Positions 11,651 through 23,510 of a stretch of DNA of 64,000 bases are shown here, in pieces; positions within the stretch are counted from its first letter, which is position 1; the number at the start of each line of letters is the position of its first letter. Origin of the DNA: Tetrapyrgos nigripes (Eukaryota > Basidiomycota > Agaricomycetes > Agaricales > Campanellaceae); the NCBI GenBank assembly GCA_013368315.1, contig JAACJM010000254.1, forward strand, positions 1 through 64,000, in the 5' to 3' direction. A program made the position numbers and the translations under genes. The notes under the pieces are model-generated. The model saw only the letters and a program-made list of their open reading frames with translations, was not told the origin of the DNA and made no database searches.

Positions 11651-13127
11651 CTAAGCTGACTTCTTAGGAAGGATGGGGGACTGGTAAGGCACTCGTTCAG
11701 TCTGGCAGACCATGTTAAACATGCCGTTTGGTTGGGATCCGTCGTTCTAATCCCGCAATCGTCAGTGTAGGAATGAGCCACTCCGAAAGTTCCACTCACG
11801 ATGATGTTGTGAGGAAAGCCGACATCGAATGATGCCTGGCTATCGAGGAACTGCATCTGCTCTGGAGTCAAGGTGATAGTGAGAGCCTGAATGTTAGCCT
11901 TGAGGTGCTCAGTCTTGCGACCGCCCACAATTGGGAAGACGTATGGAGCTTTGTGCATCAAGTAGGCGATAGCAACTGCAACGACATGGTTAGCCTCTTG
12001 CACTACAAGTAGTATTCACAGACTTACTCGCAGGTACATTGCCGATACCAAGTTCTTTTCCAACTTTCTCGAGTGCATTGGATACTTTCTTCTCCTGCTC
12101 GGTACGTTTCCATCCGTTGTTGTCAAGCTTCATGTCTCGGCCCAACTCTCCGCTCTTCTCTCTGCGTTCTTCCTCAGCGTCACTGGCAGCTTTCCACTGG
12201 CAAGGACGTTCCATGGGCAGATAGCCATTCCCCATTGACGAGCCATCGGCAAGATCTCGCGTTCGAGAGCACGATCCATGACGTTCCAACTGCCCTGGTA
12301 GACGGAGAAGGGTGTCTTTCCGTGATCGCGGGCGTATTGGTTTGCCTGAGCGACAACCCATGCTGGCGTATCAGAGATACCCTGTATAATCTGTTAGAGA
12401 ATCGGGATGCAAAAAAAGAACAATGTGACATACAAGATACAAAACCTTCCCAGACATAACGAGCGCGTGAAGGTTATTCATCACTTCCTCGATAGATGTT
12501 TCGTAATCCCAAACGTGGACGTAGAAGATGTCAATATAGGAGGTACGCAGCTTCTTCAAACTGGCCTCGAGACTGAGTAGCATTGATTTATGATTATTGC
12601 CGTGATAGTTGACTTTCTGCTTGATAGTAGAATCGGCCAGTTTGTAGTTGAAGCTAAACTGGAAGATCTTCAGCTCAACGAAGACAAGAGAATCAACACG
12701 ACGCATACCTTCGTGGCAACCACCATCTGATCACGAATTCCCCGAGCTTCCATCCATCCTCCAATAAACATCTCCGAAGTTTCGTTTTGGCTATAGATGA
12801 AAGTCAGTCATCAGTTCGCTCCGGGAAAGGGATATTGCTCACTAGTTATTCGCTGTGTCGATGAAGTTGCCACCAGACTCGAAGTAGGCATCCAACAACT
12901 GGAAGCTCTGCATACAGGTGTTTCAGCGTTAAGGCGAACGGAAATCGAGAAACAAAGGACCTCACCATTTCTTTGTTCATTGTTCCCATTCCAATGGCCT
13001 CCCACTGGTCACCGATACTCATGGCACCGAGAACCAAGGGAGACACATGAACAGAGGCATGCTTTGAGAGAGCACGGTAAAGACCGAGGGGAGTAGGAGG
13101 AGTAGGAGTGCCAGTGAAGAAAGACAT
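11651..13127 (-). CDS. Aldo-keto reductase (aryl-alcohol dehydrogenase type), apparent frameshift
   Basis: NAD(P)H-dependent oxidoreductase of the aldo-keto reductase superfamily. Seven exons fit GT-AG rules: 13127-12966, 12907-12843, 12790-12709, 12658-about 12434, 12381-12028, 11975-11800 and 11746-11651 (TAG). The catalytic tetrad is visible: Asp71 (NFIDTANNY), Tyr76, Lys103 (VVATK) and His151 (IFYVHVWD). The cofactor region is represented by [12 protein letters not shown] and later [15 protein letters not shown]. The fifth exon is 354 nt, but its splice phases need one more base. The frame changes between VLASGKLP and [12 protein letters not shown] near 12190, with no intron there. So one base is missing relative to a working gene, either by mutation or by sequence error. 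It lies next to a regulator and near a terpene synthase, which suggests a role in tailoring a terpenoid. Confidence 0.8.
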
Positions 13128-13176
13128 GATGGAGAGATGGAACTTGGATGGGAACTGTCGATAAGGGTCTTTACGA

Positions 13177-13220
13177 GTTACGAGGCCCTTAAGGCCAAGT
13201 TAATTTATGTCGACCTCGCA
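13177..13220 (+). repeat. TTACGAGGCC-family repeat end
   Basis: TTACGAGGCCCTTAAGGCC followed by AGTTAA and TTATGTCG. The same order of words is found at 50846-50890, where the element end truncates a duplicated segment. Confidence 0.55.
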
Positions 13221-13482
13221 ATTGACGCCACATGCTCAGCGCTCCGAAGTCCCGAAATCAGCCGCTCAAGCTTCCAAAGCGCTAGCACGTCACTCCTGTT
13301 ACAACGACGTCTAATCTCGTCCACCACTGGTGCGGATCTTGCGTTCATCCTGCTATCAAAGAGTGTCTTGATGAGTGAGCACTGAACGAGCCAAGTGTTG
13401 AACGCATAGCAACCTAGGCTGTTCGCCAACAGAAAAACTGCGCCCAAAGTGTATGACGCGTCGATTGACAGATGTAGATACA

Positions 13483-15065
13483 AGATACGAGAATCGTTCA
13501 ACATCACCAGCACATCGTAATGATAAAAGTCAAAAATTGAACGGGTCGAAACTCGCGTCCGCCGAAGGGATATTCGCGGTATTCAGTAGCTCCCCAACAC
13601 CTGCCATGAATAAATCCCAGTCTGGGTTCGCGCTGTATCAAGGAGATTGAACTTTGAAGTCAGAGGGAAACACGATAGAAAAGAAACGCATTACCTGGTA
13701 CTATTTTGTGGTGTGCCTTTGAGAACAAAAAGAAGTCAAGCACTGTGGAAAACGTCTTTATCAAGCGAGGGTACTTTGTACTCACCAGGATTAGAAGGAG
13801 ACACAGGATTAAACGATCCATTCGCATTGCCCATCGTATCGTCAAACAAGGAAAAATACTGGCGAACGTCCGAGGAAGGCGAAGATAAAGATGAGAGCGC
13901 GTCAAAGTTAAACGCCTCGAGATAATTGAAGTTCGAATTTGACGGATCTTCTCCAGTGCCGGTAGGTCCATTGAACGAACTCTGACTGGAATTATGTATG
14001 GGAAGTTCTCCCAGTTCACGTGAATAGAAAGGAAGGTGCGTTGGACTAGGAGAGTAAATTTTTTCCGTGAACGTCGGGTTTTGGGGTGCACTGGGCCATG
14101 CACCGCTGACTGCGGGCACTTGATTCGAAGGAAGTTGTTTGGGATGATTGTCCGTGGTAGGAGCCTGTGTTATGAAATTATTTCGCGTCGGAACATCTGG
14201 AAATCCTTGAGTGCTAACCTGAGGTGGTAAGTGGCTGGCAAACATCATTACATTGAGGACGTCGCTAGGAATCATAAGCGCATGAGCACAGCATGGAGCA
14301 AGACTTTACAGGGAGCTTACACGAATCGACCAGCAAGTACATCGCTTCAAAATAATGTGAGCATCAGCCTTGTAGAAAGATAGGATAGAAAGGTACTCGA
14401 CATACTTTGGTTCGTACAAACGAAGGAGGTCGATACATTTATGAATATCCATCATCTCTTTTCTGAGATCGAACTTGATTTTCAATCGTATCGATCTGAT
14501 GAGGTTTAGCGCGAGAACAGTGGCAGAGTTAAAGAGCACGGCCTACGTATACCAGGATAACGAATTCGTCACATTCGTCAGAACACCGTAAAGAAGTAGA
14601 GAGAGAATGACAACTTACCATCAACTGTGGATGACAACGCATCGAGCGCTCCACGCAAGTCTCGCAGACGCGTAAGCACGATCTAGCTGCATTCGTACAA
14701 ATAGCCAAAGAAGGGAACGATAATATTCCAGAGCCATCCTTTGGGCGAGGTATGAAGCGCCTATGAACTGAAATTTGAACCCAGTAATACCAAGAATACA
14801 GAAGGGTGGATTGAGAGAAAAAGACCGGCTCTTGATGCTCCTTGTCCCATTGAACTAGAAGATTTTTCATGTTCTGTGAGTCTGCGAAAGGAAGGATGAA
14901 GGATGTACTTACGATGTTCCGGTATCAGACTCATCCATTGGTTCAACGCCGAATCAATCCCCATCACTGCCTTCTCGTACCACTCAATGCTCCCTATACC
15001 CATCTTGTTCCCAAGTTCAGATTTCCTCACGGAGTACTGTTCGAAAAAGCATATGCACAGAAGGC
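13483..15065 (-). repeat. Inverted duplication, arm 1 (regulator 3' half and downstream)
   Basis: This stretch is repeated in opposite orientation at 19340-21018 with high identity. An example is AATGCGT next to TACCAGG at about 13690-13706 versus 20808-20822. The similarity continues past the regulator's stop codon into the spacer to about 13483, so the copy was made at DNA level. Confidence 0.8.
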
Positions 15066-17188
15066 TTCAATCAATAGCGTCGCAAATGCACTACTCACAA
15101 TAGTTAGCTGAGCGAACCCGTATATTTCCATCAACTTCAAATATGCATTGAAGTAGGAAATTCTACACGGCTTTCCGGGCGGTTGAACGAAAGGGGGGCT
15201 ACCGTCCTCTGGCTCCCAATACTCGTCGTCACATTCAATCAAGGGTTCTACGTCAAAGCTAGAACAGAGCTTATCAGTTCTATAAGTTCAGGCAGAAGGA
15301 GACTAGAAAACGTACTCTTGAATAGACGTAGCACTCGGCCTCCCAAAAAGCGTGCTCATCCTGATATCCATGACAATCAAAGTCCAAAAAGCCCGTTTCC
15401 ACAACTCTCCTTGGACAGTAGGCCGCTTGGAGCTGATAGCATATCGCCTATGAGCTCCCTTTTCTTGCGCACGACGAATTGCCATTCCACCTATCAACCA
15501 CGCACTATCAAACCCCTTTGAGGTAGAATGCATATAAAACATCATCAACTGGTGGGCCGACCCAGCGAGCAAGAAGTCAGCTATGGAAAGAAACCAAATT
15601 ATGCGGAACAAGTCGAAAGTCACTTACGCAATACAGCTGAAGGTGCTCCAGCTCCAACGTCTGACTAAACACGAATTGATCCATCCGCACCTGACTAGCC
15701 CACCGTTCTCCTTCATTTACATCCGTACGAGATTTAGATAACAATCTAGCCCCAAGAGCGCATACTGCCAAGACGATCGCGCCGAATGCTGGATCACGAT
15801 GATGTAGACCTTCTGATATGGATTTTTCGAAGGACGGTCGATGAAGAAGAGGGCCATAGGGCTCCCATTGGATAAAGTAGACGTTTGATAGTTGGGAAAG
15901 GACGTCTTGAGAAGGAAATTCGTATGGGGGAAGGGGAGGTTGTAGTTCTGGCCGTGAGATTGGGTACCAGGATGGCCACTGTACCGTTAGAGCGTAGACG
16001 AATGATGATCAGCGTGTAAAAAGGGATAATAGTGTAAGTAGGTTCACTCACAGGTTCAGGATCCCAAAACTCAAGCCTCCTCACACTCGCAAAAATAGAC
16101 GCCCAATTCGGTAAATCAGACCCAGCAAGCTCCTTCTTATGCTCCATCGCAACCTTCATGAGCATCACATTACTCGATTCCCCGAAATGTGTCCCCTTTG
16201 GAGTGCCCAACGAAAACTCCTTGAAAAATTTGGACAACTCGTCTACACCGTCATTGTCATTGTTGGTGGGCTCTACTTGATCTAGATCTGAGTCGAGAGA
16301 TTTAGTGAAGCCCGAAGAGGCTTCGAATTCGTAAGGGAGATTTGGATTCTGGCAGACTCCGGACTCGCCGTGGGGGATACTGGACGGTGATGACTCAGAC
16401 GCAGATTGAGATCCAAGTCCAGAGTGGGGAGGATTCGAGTTCGAGTGTGACAAGTTCGAGTCCAAGTTCTCTTCACTATCACGGAGGCTGAGGATCCAAT
16501 TGTCATAATCACGAAGCTCGCGGTCCTTCTCAAGTTCTTTGATCCTATTGGCCAGTTTGATTAGGATTTCTCGAATGGACGCTTTGTCTTCTGGAATCGA
16601 AAATGGTACCGAGGGCGTTCCTTTGAGGATATTGGCAACCAGAACGTGTACTGGCTGAGCAGCTGATGTTCGGAAGGCCCTGTACGCGGACAAATAAGGA
16701 GAAGATAGAACATTAGAAGGCGCATATGAACAGTTGAGATGTAATACCCAGCTTTAGGTCCACGTTTCTGAAAAGTATCGTATCGAAGTGTAAACAACCG
16801 AGTGTGTAAATGGATGGCCGCTCACCTGTTGTGCTTTACTACGGACACAGACAATACCCAAGGTCAAGCACGAGCTACATATATTGTCGACCATTTTTTC
16901 GCTGTCACCTATCACCTCGAAAGGAAATCAATGATTAGGACCTTGTACGCGTCGAAGTCACACCACATCTATATGAGTGGTAAGATATTGTTGACTCACA
17001 GCGAACTATAGGAGTGGGTTATCAGGAGAGAAAACAAAAGGAGAAAAAAATTTAGTAAAAGCGTCCCTCCTCCGATGAACAACCTAGGAAAGAAAAAGAA
17101 TCAACGACTCACTTTTTTTGCTCCTACATTTGTCACACGCATTCTGAAGCCTTTTTTTCTTCTCTGGGCCTGGGCGAACCTCCGACAT
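13736..17188 (-). CDS. Zn2Cys6 fungal transcription factor
   Basis: Nuclear DNA-binding regulator. ATG at 17188. The first three exons (17188-17113, 17005-17000, 16908-16826) join in phase into 55 codons with a complete zinc cluster: C18-x2-C21-x6-C28-x9-C38-x2-C41-x6-C48 (NACDKCRSKK, IRCDSEKMVDNICSSC). The second exon is only 6 nt. Exon four encodes KRGPKA, followed by a coiled-coil-like region (IREILIKLANRIKELEKDRE) and a Ser-rich acidic linker. The regulatory domain (fungal_trans type) is seen at about 15980-14600 with YGPLLHRPSFEKSI and later FGRPSATSI. The C-terminus is Ser/Pro/Asn rich and ends at 13736. It reads toward the reductase on the same strand, and a decayed inverted copy of its 3' half lies near the terpene synthase. 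It may be the pathway regulator; this is inferred from position. Confidence 0.85.
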
Positions 17189-19339
17189 GGATGGTGGTGG
17201 TTTGAAGCCAAGAAGCGTTTATTTGGATGTGTTTCCGCTGCAAATACAGTGCAAATTTATGGCTCCGCGAGCCCCGGAATCAGGGGACTTGCCTCAAACT
17301 TGCCTGAGAGTACGCGTCAGTATGTAGCTACGATAATGTTTACAAAATGATATTCATCTCCGCCCAATTGAATAGACTACGTACGGTAGCTCCAAGATCA
17401 GGATTTGCGAATGAGTCATTGGCAGTCATCTTTCTCCTCGAAGTGACTCAATTGTAATTTCGGTTCCTAGCGTTGGGTTCCTAGCGAGGGATATACAGAA
17501 TCAAAAGGATGGAGTGGAACGGCAGCCATCTATGCTTGGAGAGATTGGGAAAGATACGTAGTACGCATATACGTATAGGTAGATGTAGCCGAAGTCGATG
17601 CAGTCGATGCAGATCATTCATATTGAAGCCAAACCCAGGTTTCCGGGTACTAGAGTCCACAACTTACAAGACCTCCATACAATGACGAAACGGATCTGTG
17701 ACTTTCTCTCCATTCCCTCTCGTCTCTTCTCTATACACGCCCCCAAGGCTCATCTCCGCTCGCTCCAAGTCCCTATCCAAACTCGCTTAGATCCATCATG
17801 CCGCCGTCTTGGTCTTGCGTTGTCGATCAACACGGCCTGGCGAGAGGGGAAGGGTTAACCCTACGTTAAACTGACCAACTCGGAAGCGTATTTTTGTCCT
17901 TTTTGGCTGTTTCCAAGGGAGAAGGGGACGAGAAAAAGTATGATGAAGCGAGGCAATAACGAGGCAAGGGAACTGAAGCCTGAGTGAGAGTACGTCATTA
18001 TAGAGAATCAGTACGAAAAAAAAAGAACAGGTAGTGGTCATGCAACAAGGGGAAGAAAAGCGAAAGCAAATGTGAATCATGTACATGCCTCGTCCAAAGT
18101 CAAATCCGACGGAAACTACCCATAATTTTCCTTCTTTCCCCGCCGCGCTCCATCCCCGTCCAGTCACCCACCCGCACCCAACCCCATCTTTCCATTGTTG
18201 GTCATAGTAGATAGTCGTAGTCGCAGTCGTCATGCTAAAGCACTGTCATGTCGCATCGCACCCCTCCCTTCCCTACTCCCAGCCCCCAACACTGAGGTGT
18301 GAGATTCATTATCGGGTCTGAGTTCGAGTGTTGAAGATATGTCTCGTAAATGACGCGTTTGCGGGGATGGATGGATAACGGGGGATGGACGCATATCCCT
18401 GTTGTATTTGGCGTAAGGGAGCTAAGGCGAGGGGAAAGCGGTATACAGGACCTGTTGAGGATGCTGAGGAGAATATGAAGTGGAAGGTGGGGAGGAGAAG
18501 GGTCCACTGTGGAGAGACTGAATCACGAATCAAGGAGTCAGTAAGAACTCGTAGTCGTACTCGCAGCGAGGAAAAGAGAAGCATGTAATGTTTGTGAAGC
18601 GGAAGACGCGTCATTACAATGGAAGAGTGGGAACAAAAGAGCAGAGGGAGGAAAAGAAACAAGCAACGAGAAAGGGAAGGAAAGAAAAAAAAAAGCCCGT
18701 ACCAGTGCACACACGATGCCAAGTTCTCCTCCTCCCCACCCAGTCCGTCTATAGCCTTTCGACGTCTTCGCTAGCGTCACACTTCTACATCCGGCAGCAG
18801 AACAACGCTACCCATTCGAGTTTGAAGGAAAATATCAACGTCGGCAGTTGCAGTGAAACGCTAAACGGTATTACGGTAATCACCGAAAAACTATACAGCT
18901 ATGACGTCATACAAACCTGGCTTTCCTCTGAACCAAAACAGCGACCCTCAACGTCAATATGCTCATTGGAAACGTCAAAATTTTTGATATTTGTTTAATA
19001 TCGAACCTGGAACTCCTCGCAAATCTGGAACTCGAGAGCTTATATCAAACAATCCGGTGGAAGAAACATTGAAGAGGTATGTTCCAGTTTGCCTTGAGTC
19101 ATCGATTTCGTTGTCCCTCATTGTCTTTGTCAGTTTATCTTCTTAATGATATAATGGCAAGGCTTGGTTTCCAGTTTGTTTGAATGTGCATTCAATGAAA
19201 GACCGCTACGAAATATGCTCAGGTTTTCCTCAAGCAATTCTCTCACTCGTGTCTCAAATGCCCCTCTATGCGCTTCTCTCCTACTTTGCTATGCAGTATT
19301 GTAGTACTGGCCCCAGCTCTGGGCGCATTCGCGAGGTTA
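17189..19339. other. Regulator upstream region and spacer, no gene supported
   Basis: Promoter side of the Zn2Cys6 gene followed by low-complexity purine-rich and pyrimidine-rich sequence. Short frames here show no motifs and no splice-supported continuation. Confidence 0.4.
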
Positions 19340-21018
19340 TTGATTAAAGGCTTATGTGCATAGGCTTGTTCGAACAGTACTCCGGGAGGAAACTGAACTT
19401 GGGAACAAGATTGGTATAGGGAGCATTCAGCGATAAGAGAAGGCAGTGATGGGGATTGATTCGGCGTTTAACCAATGAATGGGTCTGATACCGGAACATC
19501 GTAAGCTCATCCTTCATCAGTCTTTTCGCAGACCCAGAGAACATGAAAATTTCTAGTTCAATGGGATAAGGAGCACCAAGACCCGATCTTTTTCACTCAA
19601 TCCACCCTTCTGTACTCTTGGTATTACTAGGTCCAAATTACAGATCATTGGCGCTTCATCCCTCAGCGCTCAGCTCCCAAAGGATGGCTCTGGAATATTA
19701 TCGTTCCCTTCTTTGGTCAGTTGATCTCACAAATGTCTACTAGGCCCTTTAAGGACTCGTTCTTATGTACATAATCTGACAAGCGAGGCAGCTGTCGCTT
19801 CGCTCCAGCTTCTTGATAGCAGTCAGGAAGACGGCAGACGTAGAGGGTACAGGCAAGCAAGAGCAAACATTTTTCTTAAATCATCTATCGGGCCAAAAAA
19901 AGGGAATAGATATTCGACGCTCCTAACAAGTTTATAACGCTGCCCTGTGTGGCTGAGCTCGATAGCCTCTCCGGGTTCGGCTATGCAATTTAGATATACG
20001 TTTTTCTCCAGATTTTCTTGCTAATTTCTGGCTCGGAATCCAGTACCGAACAGTTGACAGCGCTCATTTAGGGCTCACCATCATTGGGGCCTTGTCATTG
20101 ACACACGCAATGGTGGCTCATACCTTCGTTTGTAGGAACCAATGCATGCCGAGTATCCTTATGTCCCATCTTCCTACAAGGCCGATCGCCACAATATTTT
20201 GAAGGTATCTGCTTGCTGATTCGTAAGTTCCTTGTGGCTTTCTGCTCCAGTGACACTCTCTTCATGTGCTTATGATTCCTAGTGACATCATCAATGACAT
20301 GATGTTTACCAGCCACTTACCACGTCAGATTAGCACCCAGGGATCTCCCGCTGTTCTGACACAAAATGATTTCATGAAACAGGCTCTTACCATGCCGAAC
20401 CATCTCAATCAGCTTCCTTTAAATCAAGTGCCCGCAAGCAGCGGTGTGTGGGTCTATGTACCCCAAAACCCGACCTTTACGGAAACCAATGACTCTCCTA
20501 GTCAGTGAACTCGGAGAACTTTCGATACATAATTCCAGTCAGCGTTCGTCGAATGGACCTCCTGTCACTGGGCAATTTGGACAAGATTCGTCAAATTCGA
20601 ACTTCAGTTATCTCGAACTTTGACGTGCTCTCATCTCCATCTTCACTACCATCGGGTGTTCGCCAGTATATTTGTTTTGGGACACGATGGGGAATGGGAA
20701 GAGGTCATTTGTTGTTATATCTAGTACCTTTTGATTCAGGCGTTCTTCGGTAATGCACAATGCTAATATAAGTGCTTGATTGCTCTCGAAGGCACACCGC
20801 AAGATAGCACCAGGTAATGCGTTCCTCTTTCTACCGTGTTTCTTTCTGACTTCAATCTCCTTGACACAGCGCGAACCAAGACTAGGATTCACTCATGACA
20901 AGTGTCAGTGGACAGCTACTGAATACCGCGAATACCCCAGACGCGACTTTCGACGGGTTAAAAAATTTCTGACTTTTATCATTACGATGTGCCCGGTGAT
21001 GTTGAACGATTCTCGTAC
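19340..21018 (+). pseudogene. Decayed inverted copy of the Zn2Cys6 regulator 3' half
   Basis: Forward-strand copy of 15065-13483. Recognisable pieces include LTMFRYQTHSLVKRRINPHH (about 19400-19500, as the antisense frame seen also in the parent) and MIPSDIINDMMFTSHLPRQI with PQNPTFTETNDSPSQ and a stop (20272-20508). Stops and frame changes break it, and about 350 bp of foreign sequence starting CTACTAGGCCCTTTAAGG (about 19738-20090) interrupt it. The zinc cluster and N-terminus are absent, so it cannot make a DNA-binding protein. It ends about 350 bp upstream of the terpene synthase start. Confidence 0.8.
19738..20090 (+). repeat. Inserted repeat inside the regulator pseudogene
   Basis: The sequence has no counterpart in the parent gene. 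Its start (TAGGCCCTTTAAGGACTCGT, then ATAATCTGAC) and the later CGGCTATGCAATTTAGATA resemble 43151-43235, so it is probably a diverged member of the TTACGAGGCC family. Borders are approximate. Confidence 0.45.
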
Positions 21019-21182
21019 CCTTACTCAAACGGAATGAAAATAGTTGCAGTTAATCTTTCCCAATTCTGGGCAGATTGACCCACCATATGACTCCTCTTGA
21101 CTCCTCAAATTCTGTTTCGGGGACATGCACGCCGGTTATTTTCAACATTTTTTAAACATATCGACTGTCGTTAATGCCGGTT

Positions 21183-21213
21183 CGGTATACCGATGTCGGC
21201 GGATCCATGTCCG
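21183..21213. promoter_or_regulatory. CGG...CCG motifs upstream of the terpene synthase
   Basis: CGGTATACCG (21183-21192) is a perfect palindrome of the form CGG-N4-CCG. CGGATCCATGTCCG (21200-21213) has CGG-N8-CCG. Zn2Cys6 dimers often bind inverted CGG triplets. They lie about 160-190 bp before the start codon. Binding is inferred only. Confidence 0.35.
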
Positions 21214-21285
21214 GGCCGCCCAGGCCTTACCATTGAGACCTGGCTTTTGCGGTGAGGCATTCCAAACTTAGACATGGCCAAACCG

Positions 21286-21293
21286 CATAAAAG
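21286..21293 (+). promoter_or_regulatory. TATA-like box of the terpene synthase
   Basis: CATAAAAG lies 79-86 bp upstream of the ATG, followed by a pyrimidine-rich leader. Confidence 0.45.
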
Positions 21294-21371
21294 AGAGTAC
21301 AAGAGTCCTCAACTCACATCGTCTCACCTTATCGCAACTGTGATTACTACCTACTAGATCACTCACACATC

Positions 21372-22546
21372 ATGGGCCTGCCAGTGATTACCAAGGTATG
21401 GATGGCTCTTTGCGCAATAGGATTGTTATCGCTAACGTTGTTTACAGTCCAACTTCTCGGAAGTCCAAGCTATCTATCGTTCATTTCTCGATCGCGCTGG
21501 ATTCACCTTTCCAGGACCATCCACTGAAGCTGACACCAAGCTCTACAAACTGGCCATTGAAGAATCTATCCGCATGGGTATCCCACATCCAGAGCATGGC
21601 ATCTCAGCCTTCGCTGGCGACGATATCCCAGACACCAATGAACACCTCTCGAGTCAGAAGAAGCTAAAAGCGTACTTTGGCCCCATTCTCTTCTCAGGCG
21701 TTCAAATTACCACCACAGCCTATGGACACCTCGACGACAATCCTCATCTACAAATGATCGTGGCCATCTTTACTGCGTTCGCCATATACATGGATGAAGC
21801 CCACCAGCTCGGCGCTGACGCTCAGGAAGATGTCGATCGCTTTCAAGAACGTTTTCTCTCGGGCGAGAGACATACAGATCCGGTCCTGCAGGCGGGCGAT
21901 GTTCTTCTGAAAGAGTTGTACCAATGTTTTGGGCGCATTCAAGCCAATTGCATTATTGCTGCGGCGCTCAACATGTCTACGTCTGTTATTCTGGAGGCTA
22001 CCGAAATTGAGGTGAGTCAATCATACGATTAAATAGTACGTGGCAACTAACTTGATCTTACCCGGATAATTTCAAGGTCACTGAACCTAGCTACGCCGAG
22101 TTCTACCGAAGGATGTCGGGAGTCACGGATGCCTACTCGTTTTTCGTCTTCCCTTCGAATCGGAGTATAAACCTTTCGGATTTCATACAGACAGTACCAG
22201 AGATAGGCGTCTTCCTCAATCATACGAAGTGAGTAGCCACTCAGCGTCTGGTAGCCCTGCTTTAAATGGCTGACTTCCTTTTTCAAGCGACATCCTTTCC
22301 TTCTACAAAGAAGAGAAAGCAGGGGAAGATGTGAACTACATATCTCTTTTGGCCAAATCTCAAGGAATTTCCAAGATAGACTCGTTGCGACTGGCGGTGG
22401 AAAAAGTCATCGTTGCTCACGAAAATATTATCAGGGTTTTGGGTTGTAATCAGGAAGCGTTGGATTGTTATAGAAGCTTTAGTCAAGGATACATGGCTTA
22501 CCATGTCTATGGAGAGAGGTATAAGTTGAATGAGCTGGGATTTTGA
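21372..22546 (+). CDS. Sesquiterpene synthase, trichodiene-synthase-like (TRI5 family)
   Basis: Class I terpene cyclase expected to ionise farnesyl diphosphate with Mg2+ in the cytosol. Four exons (21372-21395, 21448-22011, 22077-22228, 22288-22546) join in phase to 332 aa; all introns are GT-AG. The first metal motif is YMDEAHQ at residues 123-129 (D124, E125), which lacks the usual third acidic residue. The second motif is NDILSFYKE at 247-255 (N247, S251, E255), a good NSE triad. The length is slightly below the family norm of about 340-380. It is complete, with no stops. A TATA-like box and CGG palindromes lie upstream, and a regulator and reductase lie 4-10 kb away, which suggests a small terpenoid locus. 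The product cannot be told from sequence. Confidence 0.85.
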
Positions 22547-22699
22547 GCAGGATTCAGGAAATGGTTCAGAAGTAATCTACGTAGTCTAGTACTCCAACGC
22601 ACCAAAATAATAGTCTTGTGGTAATCTGATACTACTACTTGTACCCTAGAAATGAGAGGAAAAACGTCAAATCTTTACCGTTGTCCGGAATAATTTGCA

Positions 22700-23510
22700 C
22701 ATCTCCACGACTTCTGGTTATGCCTTGGTGACCATCGTCACGGTGTCTCTCTCCGGGACAAGTTTACCCAAAATTACCACCGGAATCCTGATTTTTTGGT
22801 CCAAGTCTGATAGAATGACATTTGGGTCTATGAGACGACTCAAGAGTGTGTGGCCGTCGTATGACCGTCGTAGAAATCCTATGTACATGTACGTACCTAG
22901 ATTCGAGCCAGAAATCACTTCTGCAAAAGCTTAATCATGATGAAAGGTCAATCATTCGCAGACTGCTTTGATTCACTTTTCATCAAACCTTTGCAGAAAT
23001 AGTGATTCGAATCCAGTACGTACCACCCCAAGTCTTTCACCCCATGAAAGAGCAAGACCAACTTCCTATGAATTTTTCTTGTTCAAGTTGCCTTTTAAAT
23101 TTCTCGGAGTCTTAGCACTAGTCGAATTGTATGTGTCTCTCCGTAGTAGTAGATACTGCGAAGGCGAATATCTACTATAAGGAAGGAAGGACCACTTTAA
23201 AGCGAGAATGCCGACTTCCGCGAACACCGGTGTACAACGACGAAAGCATACCTGCATTACTCTAGGACTTGGACTTCGAATCCTCCGGGCAATAAAATGT
23301 TTCATTCAATATCACAATTACACAAAGTAAATAGAAGAAATTGAGACAGAACCAGCTGCATAGATTGTGAATGATTCGAGTATCGTCGTCGAGAATATCT
23401 AATTCAAAGCCAAAGAATAAATATCAGAGAACATAAAGGAGGAAAGGATTGCAACGGAGTACTTACCAATGAAGAGGCCCAATGTGAGAGGATATACGAT
23501 GGGATTTGAA
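22700..23510 (+). repeat. Segmental duplication, copy 1 (spacer between DUF7729-like and membrane genes)
   Basis: The parts at 22704-23125 and 23130-23510 match 49746-50165 and about 50520-50845, and also 39208-39600 and 43770-44133. Shared words include CCTTGGTGACCATCGTCACG, GACATTTGGGTCTATGAGA and GAAAGCATACCTGCATTACT. The middle block (matching 50165-50520) is missing here. Confidence 0.8.

Noticed and set aside
18385..18998. Overlapping basic open frames
   Set aside because: Low-complexity Arg/Lys/Glu sequence from purine-rich DNA, with no conserved motif.
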